Assembly (NCBI RefSeq): GCF_036850765.1
Contig: NC_089491.1
Location: forward strand, 126,556,766 to 126,620,765
Length of the DNA: 64,000 nt
Reading direction: 5' to 3'
Origin: Saccopteryx bilineata
Lineage: Eukaryota > Chordata > Mammalia > Chiroptera > Emballonuridae
The translations under genes and the position numbers were made by a program. The notes under the pieces were generated by a model. The model worked only from the letters and a program-made list of their open reading frames with translations. It had not been told where the DNA came from and searched no databases. Positions 45,061-56,164 of the stretch are shown one piece after another. The number at the start of each line of letters is the position of its first letter. Positions within the stretch are counted from its first letter, which is position 1.

Positions 45061-45419
45061 TAACAGATTTTGAAACACATGAATTGCTTTCCAGTTTTCC
45101 CTCTGGGTCCTCCAAGGTGATGACATTTGAATTCTTCCAGGATCTCTCAGAACTTGGGCTCAAGGTTTTCCATGATCCAATCTACTGGTTTCTTCTAGTA
45201 CATAGGTAGTCCATTCCCCGAAAGATAAGTTTTGGTAAACAATGTACCTGCTCACACATGGAGGTTGACATCTAAGAAATTCTTTGTCATAAGTTTAAAT
45301 AGTTGCAAAGGAGAAAATGTTCCACTGTTGTCAAAGTTGACTGTTTTTGTGTGTGGTACAATATACATAACATCACATTGGCCATTCTGAAGTGTGCAGT
45401 TCAGTGGTTGACCTTGCCG

Positions 45420-45790
45420 TTCCTTCCAGTAGAAGTGCACCTTACCTCTTGACTTTGGGCCTGGTCATGTGACTTTCTTTGACAAAGAGAAAGTGGGCAG
45501 AAGTGACAATGTGTCAGTTCCAAGATGAGGACTTTAAGAGACATCACATATTTGTTTGTCCTTTTGTACCTCTGCTGTGCCTGTGAGGAAAACATTCTCA
45601 GTGAGACAGAGAGATATGTGAAGTAGACCCAGACAGACCTTTGTTTGATAGCTGTCCAGGTAAGCCCAGCCTAAATCATCTGAACCCCATTTACTCACCG
45701 ATTAATAGCCCCAAAATAGATACTTACTGTTGCATATCACAGAGATTTTTATGTTTGTTTTACAATAATAGATGACTTACACAGACCTAA
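45420..45790 (+). repeat. Ancient LTR-type repeat (MaLR/MLT1-like)
   Basis: 'cttgactttgggcctggtcatgtgactttctttgacaaagagaaagtgggcag' and later 'gcccagcctaaatcatctgaaccccatttactcaccg' and 'tttacaataatagatgacttacacag' follow an old mammalian LTR layout. Related in style to 2490-2872. Confidence 0.55.
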
Positions 45791-45989
45791 ACGCGATTCC
45801 TGGCAGTGGGAAAGGTATGAATAACAAAGATCAAGCTTTCCTTCTTCAAACACTTTTTATCCTTGAGTTCTGACAACATGCTCTCTTGTACATTGTTCTA
45901 CTTCTCTGGCTGTTAGTTCTCAGCCCTCTTTCTACCTCTTAATGCTGAAATTTCACAGTGATATGTTTTCATATTTGAGACTAGCATAG

Positions 45990-46700
45990 CATTTATGAAA
46001 CACGTTCCACTTGCTCCTACTGTCTTATCTTTTTTAGAGAAAAAATTGTATTCTTTAAAAATATAATTTGTTTAGAATTGTTGCATCTATATTTCTGAGA
46101 GATAGTGAGCTGTAATTTTCCTTTCTTATAATGTGCTAGTAAGATTTGGAATTAGTATTATGATATTCTTATAAAATACATTGGAAAATTTTCTGAAGAA
46201 GTTTGTGTAAAAAGAGTTTTATTTCCTCTTAAAAGATTTGAAAGAATTCACCAGTAAAGCCGACTGGTCCTAAAATTTTATTTTTGGGAAAGGTTCTATT
46301 TACATATTCATTCCTTTAACAGACCTTTGACTAGTCACAATAATTTATTCTTGTGTCAGATACAATATTTTGCATTTCTCCTTTTCATCAAAATATCAAA
46401 TTTATTGTTATACATTTGTTCAAAAAGTTTTCTTTTCCATGGTTAAAGGTTTCTAGTGATGTTCCATTTTTATTTCTGAAATTGGTAATTTTATTTTTTT
46501 AATGTGATTTCCTTGAAATCATCATTCATTTCAAGGAATTTATGTTTGAATCAGTTAAATTTTTTTCTATTTTATGTCTGCATTCTATTTAATTGATTTC
46601 TGTTACGATGAGATTATTTTAATTGTTTTTGTCTTCTTGTTTCTTTTTTTCGTTAACTTCTTGAAAAAATTTAGTAATTTATTCATAAATTTTCCTTTGA
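45990..46700 (-). mobile_element. Old L1 ORF2 fragment, antisense
   Basis: 'gatttgaaagaattcaccagtaaagccgactggtcctaaaa' is the reversed, diverged ORF2 text found in many old mammalian L1s, with other reversed ORF2 phrases on either side. Edges approximate. Confidence 0.65.
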
Positions 46701-46712
46701 TGTACTGAAAAA

Positions 46713-46713
46713 G

Positions 46714-46750
<37 letters not shown>
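46713..46750. repeat. (TG)n microsatellite
   Basis: About nineteen uninterrupted TG units. Z-DNA-forming class; length likely polymorphic. Confidence 0.95.
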
Positions 46751-46752
<2 letters not shown>

Positions 46753-46754
46753 CT

Positions 46755-47421
46755 GGTCATTGCAGAATGAGCCTTCCCTTGTCATTATCTTCTACCTTTC
46801 CTCTCAGAATGGGAAGTGCTTTTTTTAATAGAGCTCGTATCTTAATGATTGGCAGTATCATTTACTTCATAAAAATCCAGATATCTGTAAGCATTCTCCA
46901 TTTTATTCTTCTGCCAGTTCCCAGAACACGTCAATGATCAAAACCAGTTGATTCTAACACCTAAGTACATAATTAATCTATTGACTTCTCTCTATTTCTC
47001 TTAAACATGCCTCATGTCTATTCACTTCTCTCTACTTCTATTGTACCAAAACTATAGAAATAGATTTGAATCTTTTCTACATTTTATTTTTTCCTCTCTT
47101 CTATCCCTCGTAAGTACAATCTGCCAGAGTGATTGTTTCTAATTTAACAAAAAATGGCCCTCCAATGTATCTCAATTTTTTATTATATTAAAACAATAAA
47201 AAATCAAAACCTTTTTATGTACTCTAAAGTTTCTGCATGATTAGCTTTCCTGCCTTATCAATTTCTTCCTTTGTCATTCTTTCATTTGTTGTTTGTGTTT
47301 TAGGTAGAATAGCCTTTTCATTCTTTCAACATGCTAACATTCTTTTTCCCAAATAGTCAATCACACAAATTATACTCTATATTTATCTGTTCTTTTTCTT
47401 ACTATGTTGAAGGGCTCAACT
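46755..47421. other. Unique DNA
   Basis: No recognised element up to the L1 target duplication. Confidence 0.4.
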
Positions 47422-47435
47422 GAAAACGAATTTTA

Positions 47436-47601
47436 TTTATTTATTTATTTGTTTATTTTTATTGATTTTAATTTATTGTGTTTACATAGATTCTAGTGTT
47501 GCCCCAAATGCATCATCTGCCCCCGCACATGAATATATGTATCCTGATTTATTGATGTCACCCCATTAAAAAAATAAAATTATAATTTAAAAAAAAAAAA
47601 A
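47436..47601 (+). mobile_element. 166-bp L1 3' insertion with opposed halves
   Basis: Bounded by a 14-bp duplication, GAAAAC(G/C)AATTTTA, at 47422-47435 and 47602-47615. The left half is a reversed L1 3' end ((TTTA)n, 'attgattttaatttattgtgtttacatagattc'). The right half is the sense L1 3' terminus ('tatgtatcctgatttattgatgtcacccc' and an A-tail), matching in reverse the young L1 at 63150-63215. Confidence 0.82.
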
Positions 47602-47615
47602 GAAAACCAATTTTA

Positions 47616-48055
47616 AAGAAAACCTTTGATTTTCCAGAACAAGAGCAGGTACCCCAGGATATGTTCCTAAAGAATTTTGTGTTTCTTTTGCATAACACTT
47701 TTCAAAATTATAAATAAGGACTTGATTTTGATTTCTGTACCATTTGTGGAATGTGCATTTCATGATAGAAGCATCCTATTTAAATTGTTACATATTATGT
47801 TTCCAGTGTGCAGGCAGAGCTTTGAACATAGTAAAATGCAATAAATATCAAAGCCTTAAGATAAATGGATCCATCAGAAGCTTGCCTGCTCTAATAGACA
47901 AAGTTTTGGAAGGGAGATAAATATGCAAGAGAGATTGTTACAATTATGAGAGATTTAGAAGGGTAACTGTCTCTCATCACATTATCATTGTATTATAATT
48001 ATATATAATAACTGGATGAATAAAAATAATATTTTAGTGAAAAGTGATACTCAGA
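47616..48055. other. Unique DNA
   Basis: No recognised element. Confidence 0.4.
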
Positions 48056-48059
48056 TACT

Positions 48060-48300
48060 GGCATTTATTAAGTATTAACAATATGAATGCCACCATTTAA
48101 AGTACATTACATACATTATCTCATTTAATTCTTAAAGTAATCGCATGTGATATTGCCCCAATTTTATTAATGAGAAAAACTGGTACACAGAGTAATTTTT
48201 CTAAGGCTACATACATGGCTGCTAATGGGAAGAGCTGGCATTTAAATTCAAGGTATCTTGCTTGCTTCAGTGCCTCACTATTGGTCACTATGCTCTATGC
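48060..48300 (+). repeat. MIR SINE remnant
   Basis: 'catacattatctcatttaattcttaaagtaatcgcatgtg', 'ccaattttattaatgagaaaaactggtacacagag', 'atggctgctaatgggaagagctggcatttaaattcaagg' and 'ctatgctctatgccc' are in MIR consensus order. The 92-residue ORF over it is coincidental. Confidence 0.82.
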
Positions 48301-48309
48301 CCTTGAAGC

Positions 48310-49765
48310 ATTTTCCTCATTAGAATCACAGATAGGAGTTCAAAAGGAGGGCAACTGGTGCTATCACTGTTTTTTTTCCCTTTTCTTTTGTGAGTGTTCA
48401 TTAAATCCAATAAAATTGCATACTCCACAATTGTATTATAGTGCTTAATCTTCAAAAATATTTTATTCTCGTAAGAGTATGCAGCAGGCAAGAAAGAAGC
48501 AAAATACATTTTGATCTTATTCAAAAGATATTCTGAAAGAGCCAGTGTGTTAAACAACAAAACAAAGATTTTAAACCAGTATCTGGAAGGATGCTGGGGC
48601 TTTAGACATACTCGGAACTGTGGACTCAGATGATATCATTAGGACTCAATCTGTTCTTGTTATTTGATGTTTTTATAAAAGCTCTTCCATATGGTGGCAA
48701 GATGGTAATGACTTGGCTTATGGCTTACTACCTTAACAGTAAAAAAGAAAGAACAACCATCTCTTTTCCAATAATTCACGAAAAAATCCTGTCTAAGATT
48801 CTTATTGCTCTTGCTTGGGTCACCTGTCCATCTGTGAACCAATCACTGTAGTTAGGGTAATAAAGTAGTTTGACTGCATACATATGCATTGGATGCCTAT
48901 CAGGGAAATAAGAGATGAAATCAAGCTGTACTCCCAAACCCTTAGCTGAGAGTGGTGAAAAGTAGTTTCTTAGAAGAAAATCAGAAAGTTCTTCTAGAAT
49001 TAGGGTGAGTAAATAATGAGCAGACAGAAACTGCAGATGACAAATATAGATACCGAGAATAAAATTAGAAAAGTCTTTTGCTTGAACTTAAGTTTAAGCA
49101 CCATGGAAATGGAATCATTCACAAGCTTAGAACTGGTAGTTATAGAGAAAGTGAATATGACTGTTCCAGAGTGTAATGTAATTCATGGTATTGATACTCT
49201 CGAAACCTAAAATAATTTTTAACAAATATAGCTATACCCAGTGAATGCCAGTAATCTATTTCTGAAAAATTGGATGTTTTGCATGGAAACACTAAACAAG
49301 AGCCTGTATTTCAATATTCTTAAGTGAAAAACATAATGCATTTCATGGAAACCCACACCTCAACAGATTTTCGGAAATGTAACTAAAATATAGAGCAATG
49401 CCTGTAAGTAAGGCATTATCGTATCAGTATGTAAGAAGTTATAACATGATGTTCTGACCACCAAACAATAGAGTTTATAATAAAAGGTACTTTGTATATG
49501 ACATACATAATGCTTATCCCCTTTATGGCACTTAAAAAAAGTATCTCTCCACCTGTTTCTGACAGTTCAGTACTTCTATTTGGAATGTAATGCAAGATTT
49601 TCCCACATTTTTAAAATAAAAATATATTGCATTTGGGGAATAAAAATTTGTAATATTTTTCAGTATGAATATCGGGTGAAAATGTTTTCAGAGATATATG
49701 TCTTCTATGAAGTTTGGCTTGTATTGTGTGTGTGTTTTTTTTCTTTATATTATAATGTTTTGGCA
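48310..49765. other. Unique DNA
   Basis: No recognised repeat, promoter or coding exon. Short ORFs (60-90 residues) have no domain. Confidence 0.45.
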
Positions 49766-49767
49766 TT

Positions 49768-50271
49768 TTGAAAACCCTTTCTGGCTGGGGAGAGATCTCC
49801 CCTCCCAGGGCTAGCTAATTCCCAAGGATAATGACAACTTCCCAGTGAGCATGCTTTTCATATATATAAACCAACCAATCCTGAGTTTGTACCCCAAGTA
49901 CCTGCTCACACACTAAGCCAATATTTTCCTTGCCATAAATCATCCCAGGGCCTGATGCCAGGCAGCTGAAGACCCACTCCTATACCCAAAACCTGCTGGA
50001 GTTGTTCAGACTAGCCAACCCTGAACTGCTTACTCTGCCCTGTCTTGCCTTTCCCATGGAAACTCCAGTAAGATTGTGACTTAAATTCTGCACCTTAGCC
50101 CCTGTCTTCTACCTTCAGAGCAGCCTAATGAATTTCCCTGTGACTCTGTGTGGCATGCAGTGACCCCCTCTCTGGGACCTGTGAGTATAATAAACTTCTT
50201 CTCACCAAGCCTTGTTCTCATCTCCTGCTGTGGCCACACTGACATTATCAAACCATATCCAACATGTACAT
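49768..50271 (+). mobile_element. Probable solo LTR of an endogenous retrovirus
   Basis: About 500 bp, GC-richer than its flanks, with LTR parts in order: TG start (49768), a TATATATAAACC box at 49862, an AATAAACTTCTTC polyadenylation region at 50189, and a CA-ending 3' part near 50266-50271. No gag, pol or env is attached. The target duplication is not clear, so edges may be off by a few bases. Confidence 0.65.
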
Positions 50272-50586
50272 TTTTAAAACACAAAGATAGAAAAACCAAG
50301 AGGCACTTGCTAAGGAAATATTAAATGAAGATATTTCTGCTGGGTTCTTGCAGTGTGCTTGTTTGGGAACCTTGAGAAAAGCCCTTGTAATAAAAAGACA
50401 GGACGATGTACAATAAGGGCTAGATATTGGCTGTATACAACTTGAGGCTTGGAATCCTGCTTGGCAAAAACAATAGCAAAATATGTATACTCAAATACTC
50501 AAGTTTCCGAGTAAATAACCAGGATGATTTCTGGTTTGTTTTTTTTGTTTGTTTCATAGTTCTCTTAAGCAATGAGCTGTACTTTA

Positions 50587-50973
50587 TTTATTATTTATTT
50601 ATTTATTTATTGTATTTTTCTGAAGCTAGAAATGGGGAGAGACAGTCAGACAGACTCCCGCATGCACCCGACCAGGATCCACCCCGCACGCCCACCAGGG
50701 GGCGATGCTCTGCCCCTCCGGGGTGTCGCTCTGTTGCGACCAGCGCCACTCTAGCGCCTGGGGCAGAGGCCAAGGAGCCATCCCCAGTGCCCGGGCCATC
50801 TTTGCTCTAATGGAGCCTCGCTGCGGGAGGGGAAGAGAGAGACAGAGAGGAAGGAGAGGGGGAGGGGAGGAGAAGCAGATGGGCGCTTCTCCTGTGTGCC
50901 CTGGCCGGGAATCAAACCCGGGACTTCTGCACGCCAGGGGGACGCTCTACCACTGAGCCAACCGGCCACGGCC
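50587..50973 (-). mobile_element. Long tRNA-derived SINE, young copy, reverse orientation
   Basis: Full-length and CpG-rich: (TTTA)n tail, 'ctgaagctagaaatgggg', distal 'accaggatccaccccgcacgcccacc' module, GAGAGAGACAGAGAGGAAGG linker, reversed head with a perfect B box (GGGAATCAAACCCGGG) and CCACTGAGCCAACCGGCC. Flanked by GAG(C/T)TGTACTTTA at 50574-50586 and 50974-50986. High CpG retention marks it as recent. Confidence 0.95.
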
Positions 50974-50989
50974 GAGTTGTACTTTAAAG

Positions 50990-53865
50990 ATGAGTAACTC
51001 TTGCCTGAGACAAAATGTTAGATTTATGTAATATAAGTGAGCATGGAAAGCAATTCTATGACATCTAAAATTGCACCATATTATGATAGGATAAAAGTAA
51101 GAAAGTGTTATCAAACACTACTTAAAAAAATTCTTTCTGAACTCACGAGCAATTGGAGTTCTATAATCCTTACTGTGAGGGAAAGTGTTCGTAGCCTGGC
51201 AAACCTGTCAGAAGGTAGTTGTGAAAACAGTAATGAAATGTTCAGATTGGAGCTAGTGGCTGAGTAAAGACTACAAACACAATACTTTAAACCACTTTTG
51301 GCAAGAAACAATTTTTTAATGATGTCTTTTTTTTTTTAACCTCAAGTGTCTCTCACCAAGGAAAGAGAAACACTTCTAAAGTCTAACAGAAGGCAGGAGA
51401 AGGGAAGAATTAGTTTATTAGTATGCTGTGCAGAAAGAGGATGAGTTTTAGGTCACACAAACCTATATTTTCTCAAATTCCAGGGACCCACGAAGGAAAT
51501 TTTATGTAGATAATGACAAAAATGTCATAAGTAATATGAGATCTGGTCACTTCTTCGGTAAAATTACATAACATCTCAGACAAGGTAGGGATGCAGTGAA
51601 CTTTAAAATTATATTAAACTGGAAAAACTGTCACACTTTTATTTAATATCTTCAGCTCTACCGTATCTTGCTCATGTTAAAAATTAACCATGGAACAGAT
51701 TCCATAGGGTATGAAGTAAACAAGGAGCTGAATTACAATCCTCACCTGTACTTTAAATATTCAGCCCTTGCCAGTTCAGATTGTGGGTGTTATTTTTCTA
51801 TGTCTATAGAAGACAGAAAAAAATTTACAAACTTTTTCAGACTTTGTTGAGAACTGAGTCTGTGCTTAGACTCACCCAGAGTGATTCTCCAATGTTGTTC
51901 CCATATAGTGAACTCTTCCCTGACAGACAGGCTATTCACCTTTGATATAGACTATTTGGTGTAGGACTGAACCTTTAACCTATGGAAACTGATGCTATCT
52001 TTCTGTAGATTGAGTTGAATTCTCACATACACTGCTGGTGTCTTTTTGTTAGTGTAATGGGAACCCGCCTCCACTCTCTTCCCCACATTCACATTGGAAT
52101 TGGCTCCAGGAACTCCAAAGAACCTCCTTGCTGTTTAGTTCCCTTTTGTATCCTCTGAATTTTTGGGGTTTCTAATGGTGTTGCTATGTCCAAGTCTAAA
52201 TTTCTAAAACTGAGACCCATAATTTGAGTATCTTACTTCTTAGCAGAGAACGTACTTTAGTGATCAGAATGATGTACTCCAAAGGAAGCTCTCAATAACT
52301 AGTTATAAAATAACTGATAGTGAAATAGCATATTTCTATTCTAATAGGAGCCTTCTATAGATTGGTTCTCTCAGGAGAGGGTAAAGAGTGGGGATTTCAG
52401 ACTATGAAGGTGAACTCGAGCTTTGTGGCCCCCATATCATCTGCCATTGCTTTATGCTGTCAATACCTTGTGATTTAAACCAAGAGAGATTTCTTCTTCT
52501 CAGAATAAAGTTAAATCAATTGTCCTAATTAGTTTTTATTTATATTTTTGCAAACAGGCCAAATAAGCAAGAATTAACACTAGCTTTCTAAGAAATGCGA
52601 GGTTTGGAAAGGAAACCGAAACAATGGTAAAGAGAGAGAAAGGGGAGAAAGAAAAAGAAACTTCCCTAAATAAGCAAACTTTTCTTATGGAAATAAATCA
52701 TAGTGATGCTCAGAAAATGTGTATGGGGAGGAAGTTTAATTATTTTTTAATAAATACAAAATTATATATCACATAATTTGGTGATATCATTCTTACTTGT
52801 GGCCTTCGGATAAAAATAACCTATTGTAGCTGTAGATCTGCTTCATTTGAAGAAGATAAACAAGTCCTTTCAGTAATCCCTAATGAAAGTATTCAGTTTT
52901 CTAAGGTTGTTTTTGTTCCTTCAGTTCACAAAAAAAGACAAAATCCTTATTTAGTCTTTTTAGATTTCTTGGTAGAAGATTTAAAGCTTTATATGAGTAA
53001 GTCAATATTTTCTTTTGAACATTTTGCTGATAAATCTTCTTTCAAGAGACATGATTAGTCCTGAATTTGAACAAAAAGATTCATCAAACCCATCTCTGGG
53101 CTTCTTTAACTTAAAACTGAAATTTTATGTAACAGTGGTGTAGTGAAGCCTTTTCTTCTTCTTTATAAATTCACTTGAATTTAATATAACTTCTCTGGAT
53201 TCTTTCAGTTTACTCTTATGAAGAAAGATAGTTGTCTCATAGGGAAAATAAAATACCTGAATTTTATTCTAGTGATTTAACTTGTATCAACTCACTGATG
53301 GGCTTTTCACAAACATTCAAAGAGAAGTTAATTAGTTATTAATATCAAAATGCCTTAAAAGACAAGCTAAATAAATTTTTAAACTTTAATTAAATAAGCA
53401 TTTTAATATCTGAAAATAAAATTCTTATCTTTGCTAATTAGTTTTAATTTAATTTAACTCTTAATTATTAGTGATGAAGTATAGATAATATTAGTTTGGT
53501 TAAATGTGATCAGACTAGTTTCAAATTATTTCTTTTCAGGATATGGCATAGGCTCTCCTCATGCACAAACATTATTACTTTGTACACATTACACATATGT
53601 ATATTACATAATTTTGTTTCTTCAGAAAAATATTATGCTTTTTCTGTGCTCATTGTATTCCTTTCTTTGGCTGCCACTGCTTCACCAAATTTTAGTTAGC
53701 TTTGCCCTTGGGGGTCAACATGCTATTTGGACACATTTCTCTGAACAATATGATCACGAGCTTTCTCCTCCATAAATTTCCTTTTCTTTGCATGTTCCTC
53801 TATAGGTTTAGGATGTTTAGAAATTCTATTGTAACAGTATTTGTTGGAGGAGATCATTGAGAGGA
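50990..53865. other. Unique DNA
   Basis: Nearly 3 kb with no recognised element, tRNA-like head or coding exon. Confidence 0.45.
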
Positions 53866-53869
53866 TATG

Positions 53870-54310
53870 ATAGTTGACCCAGGCAATCGATGACTCCCCA
53901 CCCCCACCCCTGACCTTGGAATGTCCGGTCTGCTCATCAGTCACATAGCTAGAGCCATTTCATCGAATGCAGCCTTGAGATAATGTGTTGTTAAGACCAC
54001 CTGGACTAAGCATAACTGAATCTGGTTGAAGCCACCATATAAATTTAAAAGATTCTGTGGCCACCCAGGACAAGCCTCATAAATAAGTTTCCTTGCTTAT
54101 TAAAAGTGCCATCTAGCAATCTGATGTGGTTTGCCACTTTCTTTGGTCTCTCCTTGCCCTCTTTATATGGGGACCTATTTCAGATATCATCTGGAAAACT
54201 CCTCTGAGTTTTTGAATCAGCACTTTTCCCAGTGTTTGCCCACTTAAATAGATTGTAAACAAATCTGAAGCTAATCCTTCTTGAATCTGAGACAAATCTT
54301 TTTAACTCCT
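53870..54310 (+). mobile_element. Possible old LTR
   Basis: A CATATAAATTT box at 54036, a short spacing to a CATAAATAAGTTTCC region at 54078, and C-rich upstream text suggest an LTR. No paired ends or target duplication were found. Confidence 0.35.
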
Positions 54311-54690
54311 GGCTAAATTTAGTAACACCTCATAAATTAAAATGTTATATAATTATAAAGGGTGTTTAATGAGGACAATCATAAATACTATGGCAGAAGA
54401 AAAGATATTAAATATTTTATATAAAAACATAAAGAAGGAAGGTTCAAATATGGTTTATTTCCTTCTCATTAATACTCCAATAAAGGCACTCTCAGTAGAA
54501 AGAGTTTTAGAATTTTTTTGTCTGTCATTAAAGTTTATTTTGTCAAAGGATTTCTTTCTTATGAGCACAGTAGAGAGCTGCTTCTACTGACAATTTTTTA
54601 TACTGTTTAAGGTGAAGCTTCTCATGAAAGAGAATTTTAGTGTACTGCCTATTTTTTAAAATTATATTTATCAATAAACTTTATTTTTTA
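54311..54690. other. Unique AT-rich DNA
   Basis: No recognised element. Confidence 0.4.
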
Positions 54691-54699
54691 GAAAACACT

Positions 54700-54718
54700 T
54701 CTTTTTTGAGCGCACGCA

Positions 54719-54761
<43 letters not shown>

Positions 54762-55051
54762 AAGGGAGATGAGAAGCATTAACTTGTATAAAATATATTT
54801 GTGGCACCTTAGTTGTTCATTGATTGCGTCTCATATGTGCCTTAATCAGGTGGCTCAAGCCAAGCCAGTGACTCCTTGCTCAAGCTAGTAACCTTGGGCT
54901 TAAGCCAGCAAACATGGTGTCATGACTATGACCCCACACTCAAGCTGGTGAGCCTGCTCTCAAGCCAAGTGAGCCTGCAGTCAGGCTCGTGACCTCAGGG
55001 TTTTGGGTCCTCAGGATCCCAAGTTACAACTGCGCCATTACCACTCAGGCT
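54700..55051 (-). mobile_element. Long bat SINE, reverse orientation
   Basis: (TG)n and (GA)n tail and linker at 54718-54765, 'ggcaccttagttgttcattgattg' body, repeated 'caagctggtgagcc' units, and a degraded head ending 'caactgcgccattaccactcaggct'. Same family as 20109 and 32057. Confidence 0.85.
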
Positions 55052-55059
55052 GGAAAATA

Positions 55060-55215
55060 TATTGCTCACAAAAATTAGGGGATATTTCAAAATAAATAAG
55101 TGACAAAAAAAGAACCATTTGATTTTTTTTAATTAAACAAGAACGTCAGAAAAGCAAACGACAAGTTTAGATGAGAAACGATTGACTCTTTCATAGAATG
55201 TGCTTCAACTTGAGT
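55060..55215. repeat. Unclassified repeat-like stretch
   Basis: Starts 'attgctcacaaaaattaggggatatttc', a phrase I believe recurs as the end of small DNA transposons in bats and other mammals. No matching inverted end was found nearby, so this would be half an element. Confidence 0.3.
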
Positions 55216-55980
55216 TTATCTAACGTTTTTGTCATGATTATACTGGGGTGTATGGGTCCTTGATTGAAGACCACAGGGTTCATTATCTTCATAATAAGTT
55301 CCATTATCATCACATTATATCCAAGGTACATATTACCTACATAATTTATTACTGTTGAGGTTAACCTTGATCACATGGCTAAAATATTGTTTGCCAAGTT
55401 TCCCTACTCTACAGTTACTCCCCTTGCTCTCTTACCTGTTATACTCTTTGAGAACAAGTAACCCTGTGAAGCGCACACTTAACGAGCAGGATTTATACTT
55501 CACTTCCCTGAGGGTAGATAATGTACATCAATTATTTGAAATTCTTCTGCACTAGAGATGTGTTTCTTCCTCCTTCATTATCTATTGATTAAATCAATTA
55601 TTTTTCTGTCAGTATGCAATCATCTATATTGTTTTATACCTTTGGTTATCATTGAATATTACTTTATTTAGTTAAATTGCAAAGATTGTTCCTACATTGG
55701 CCATTGGGTGCTCTTTCTCTTTGACATACATATGTCATTATGCATATGTGTGTGTGTAGACATACCTAAATCATTGTGTTGTGTGTGTGTGTGTCTAACT
55801 TTCCCTTTCTGGCACTACTAGTTGCCCCATGACCACCTTGTATATTTATTTACTGCCACTAGTCCTAGATTCAGTTGGCTGTCCAAGGATCCCTGATTCC
55901 TTGATGTGAAACAACTTTTCATATGCTTATTTAACATCTGCATGTCTTTGGTGATCTTTTTTTCAGATATTTTACCCATT
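55216..55980. other. Unique DNA
   Basis: No recognised element apart from short (TG)n runs at 55748-55757 and 55780-55793. Confidence 0.4.
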
Positions 55981-55984
55981 TTAT

Positions 55985-56152
55985 TATCTTCTCATGTTTA
56001 TCTTATTGATTTTAGAGAGAGGAAGGGTGAGAGAATGAGTGAGAGACAGGAGCATCCATCTGTTCCTGTGTATGCCCTGACCAGGGATTGACCCAGCAAC
56101 CTCTGCACTCTGGAAGATGCTCCAACCAATGGAGCTATCTAGCCAGGGCTAG
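55985..56152 (-). mobile_element. tRNA-derived SINE, reverse orientation
   Basis: 'cttattgattttagagagaggaagg' tail and linker, 'gcatccatctgttcctgtgtatgccctgaccagggattgacc' and a head ending 'ccaatggagctatctagccagggct'. ACC(C)ATTTTA-like flanks suggest the target duplication. Confidence 0.82.
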
Positions 56153-56164
56153 TTTGACCATTTT

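Noticed and set aside
50427..50969. Overlapping ORFs of 60-127 residues on both strands
   Set aside because: They fall on the GC-rich SINE at 50587-50973; the same peptides recur in the SINE at 56812-57177.
54339..54593. 82-residue forward ORF with a possible membrane segment
   Set aside because: AT-rich chance frame with no start context, splice signals or homology that I can recognise.
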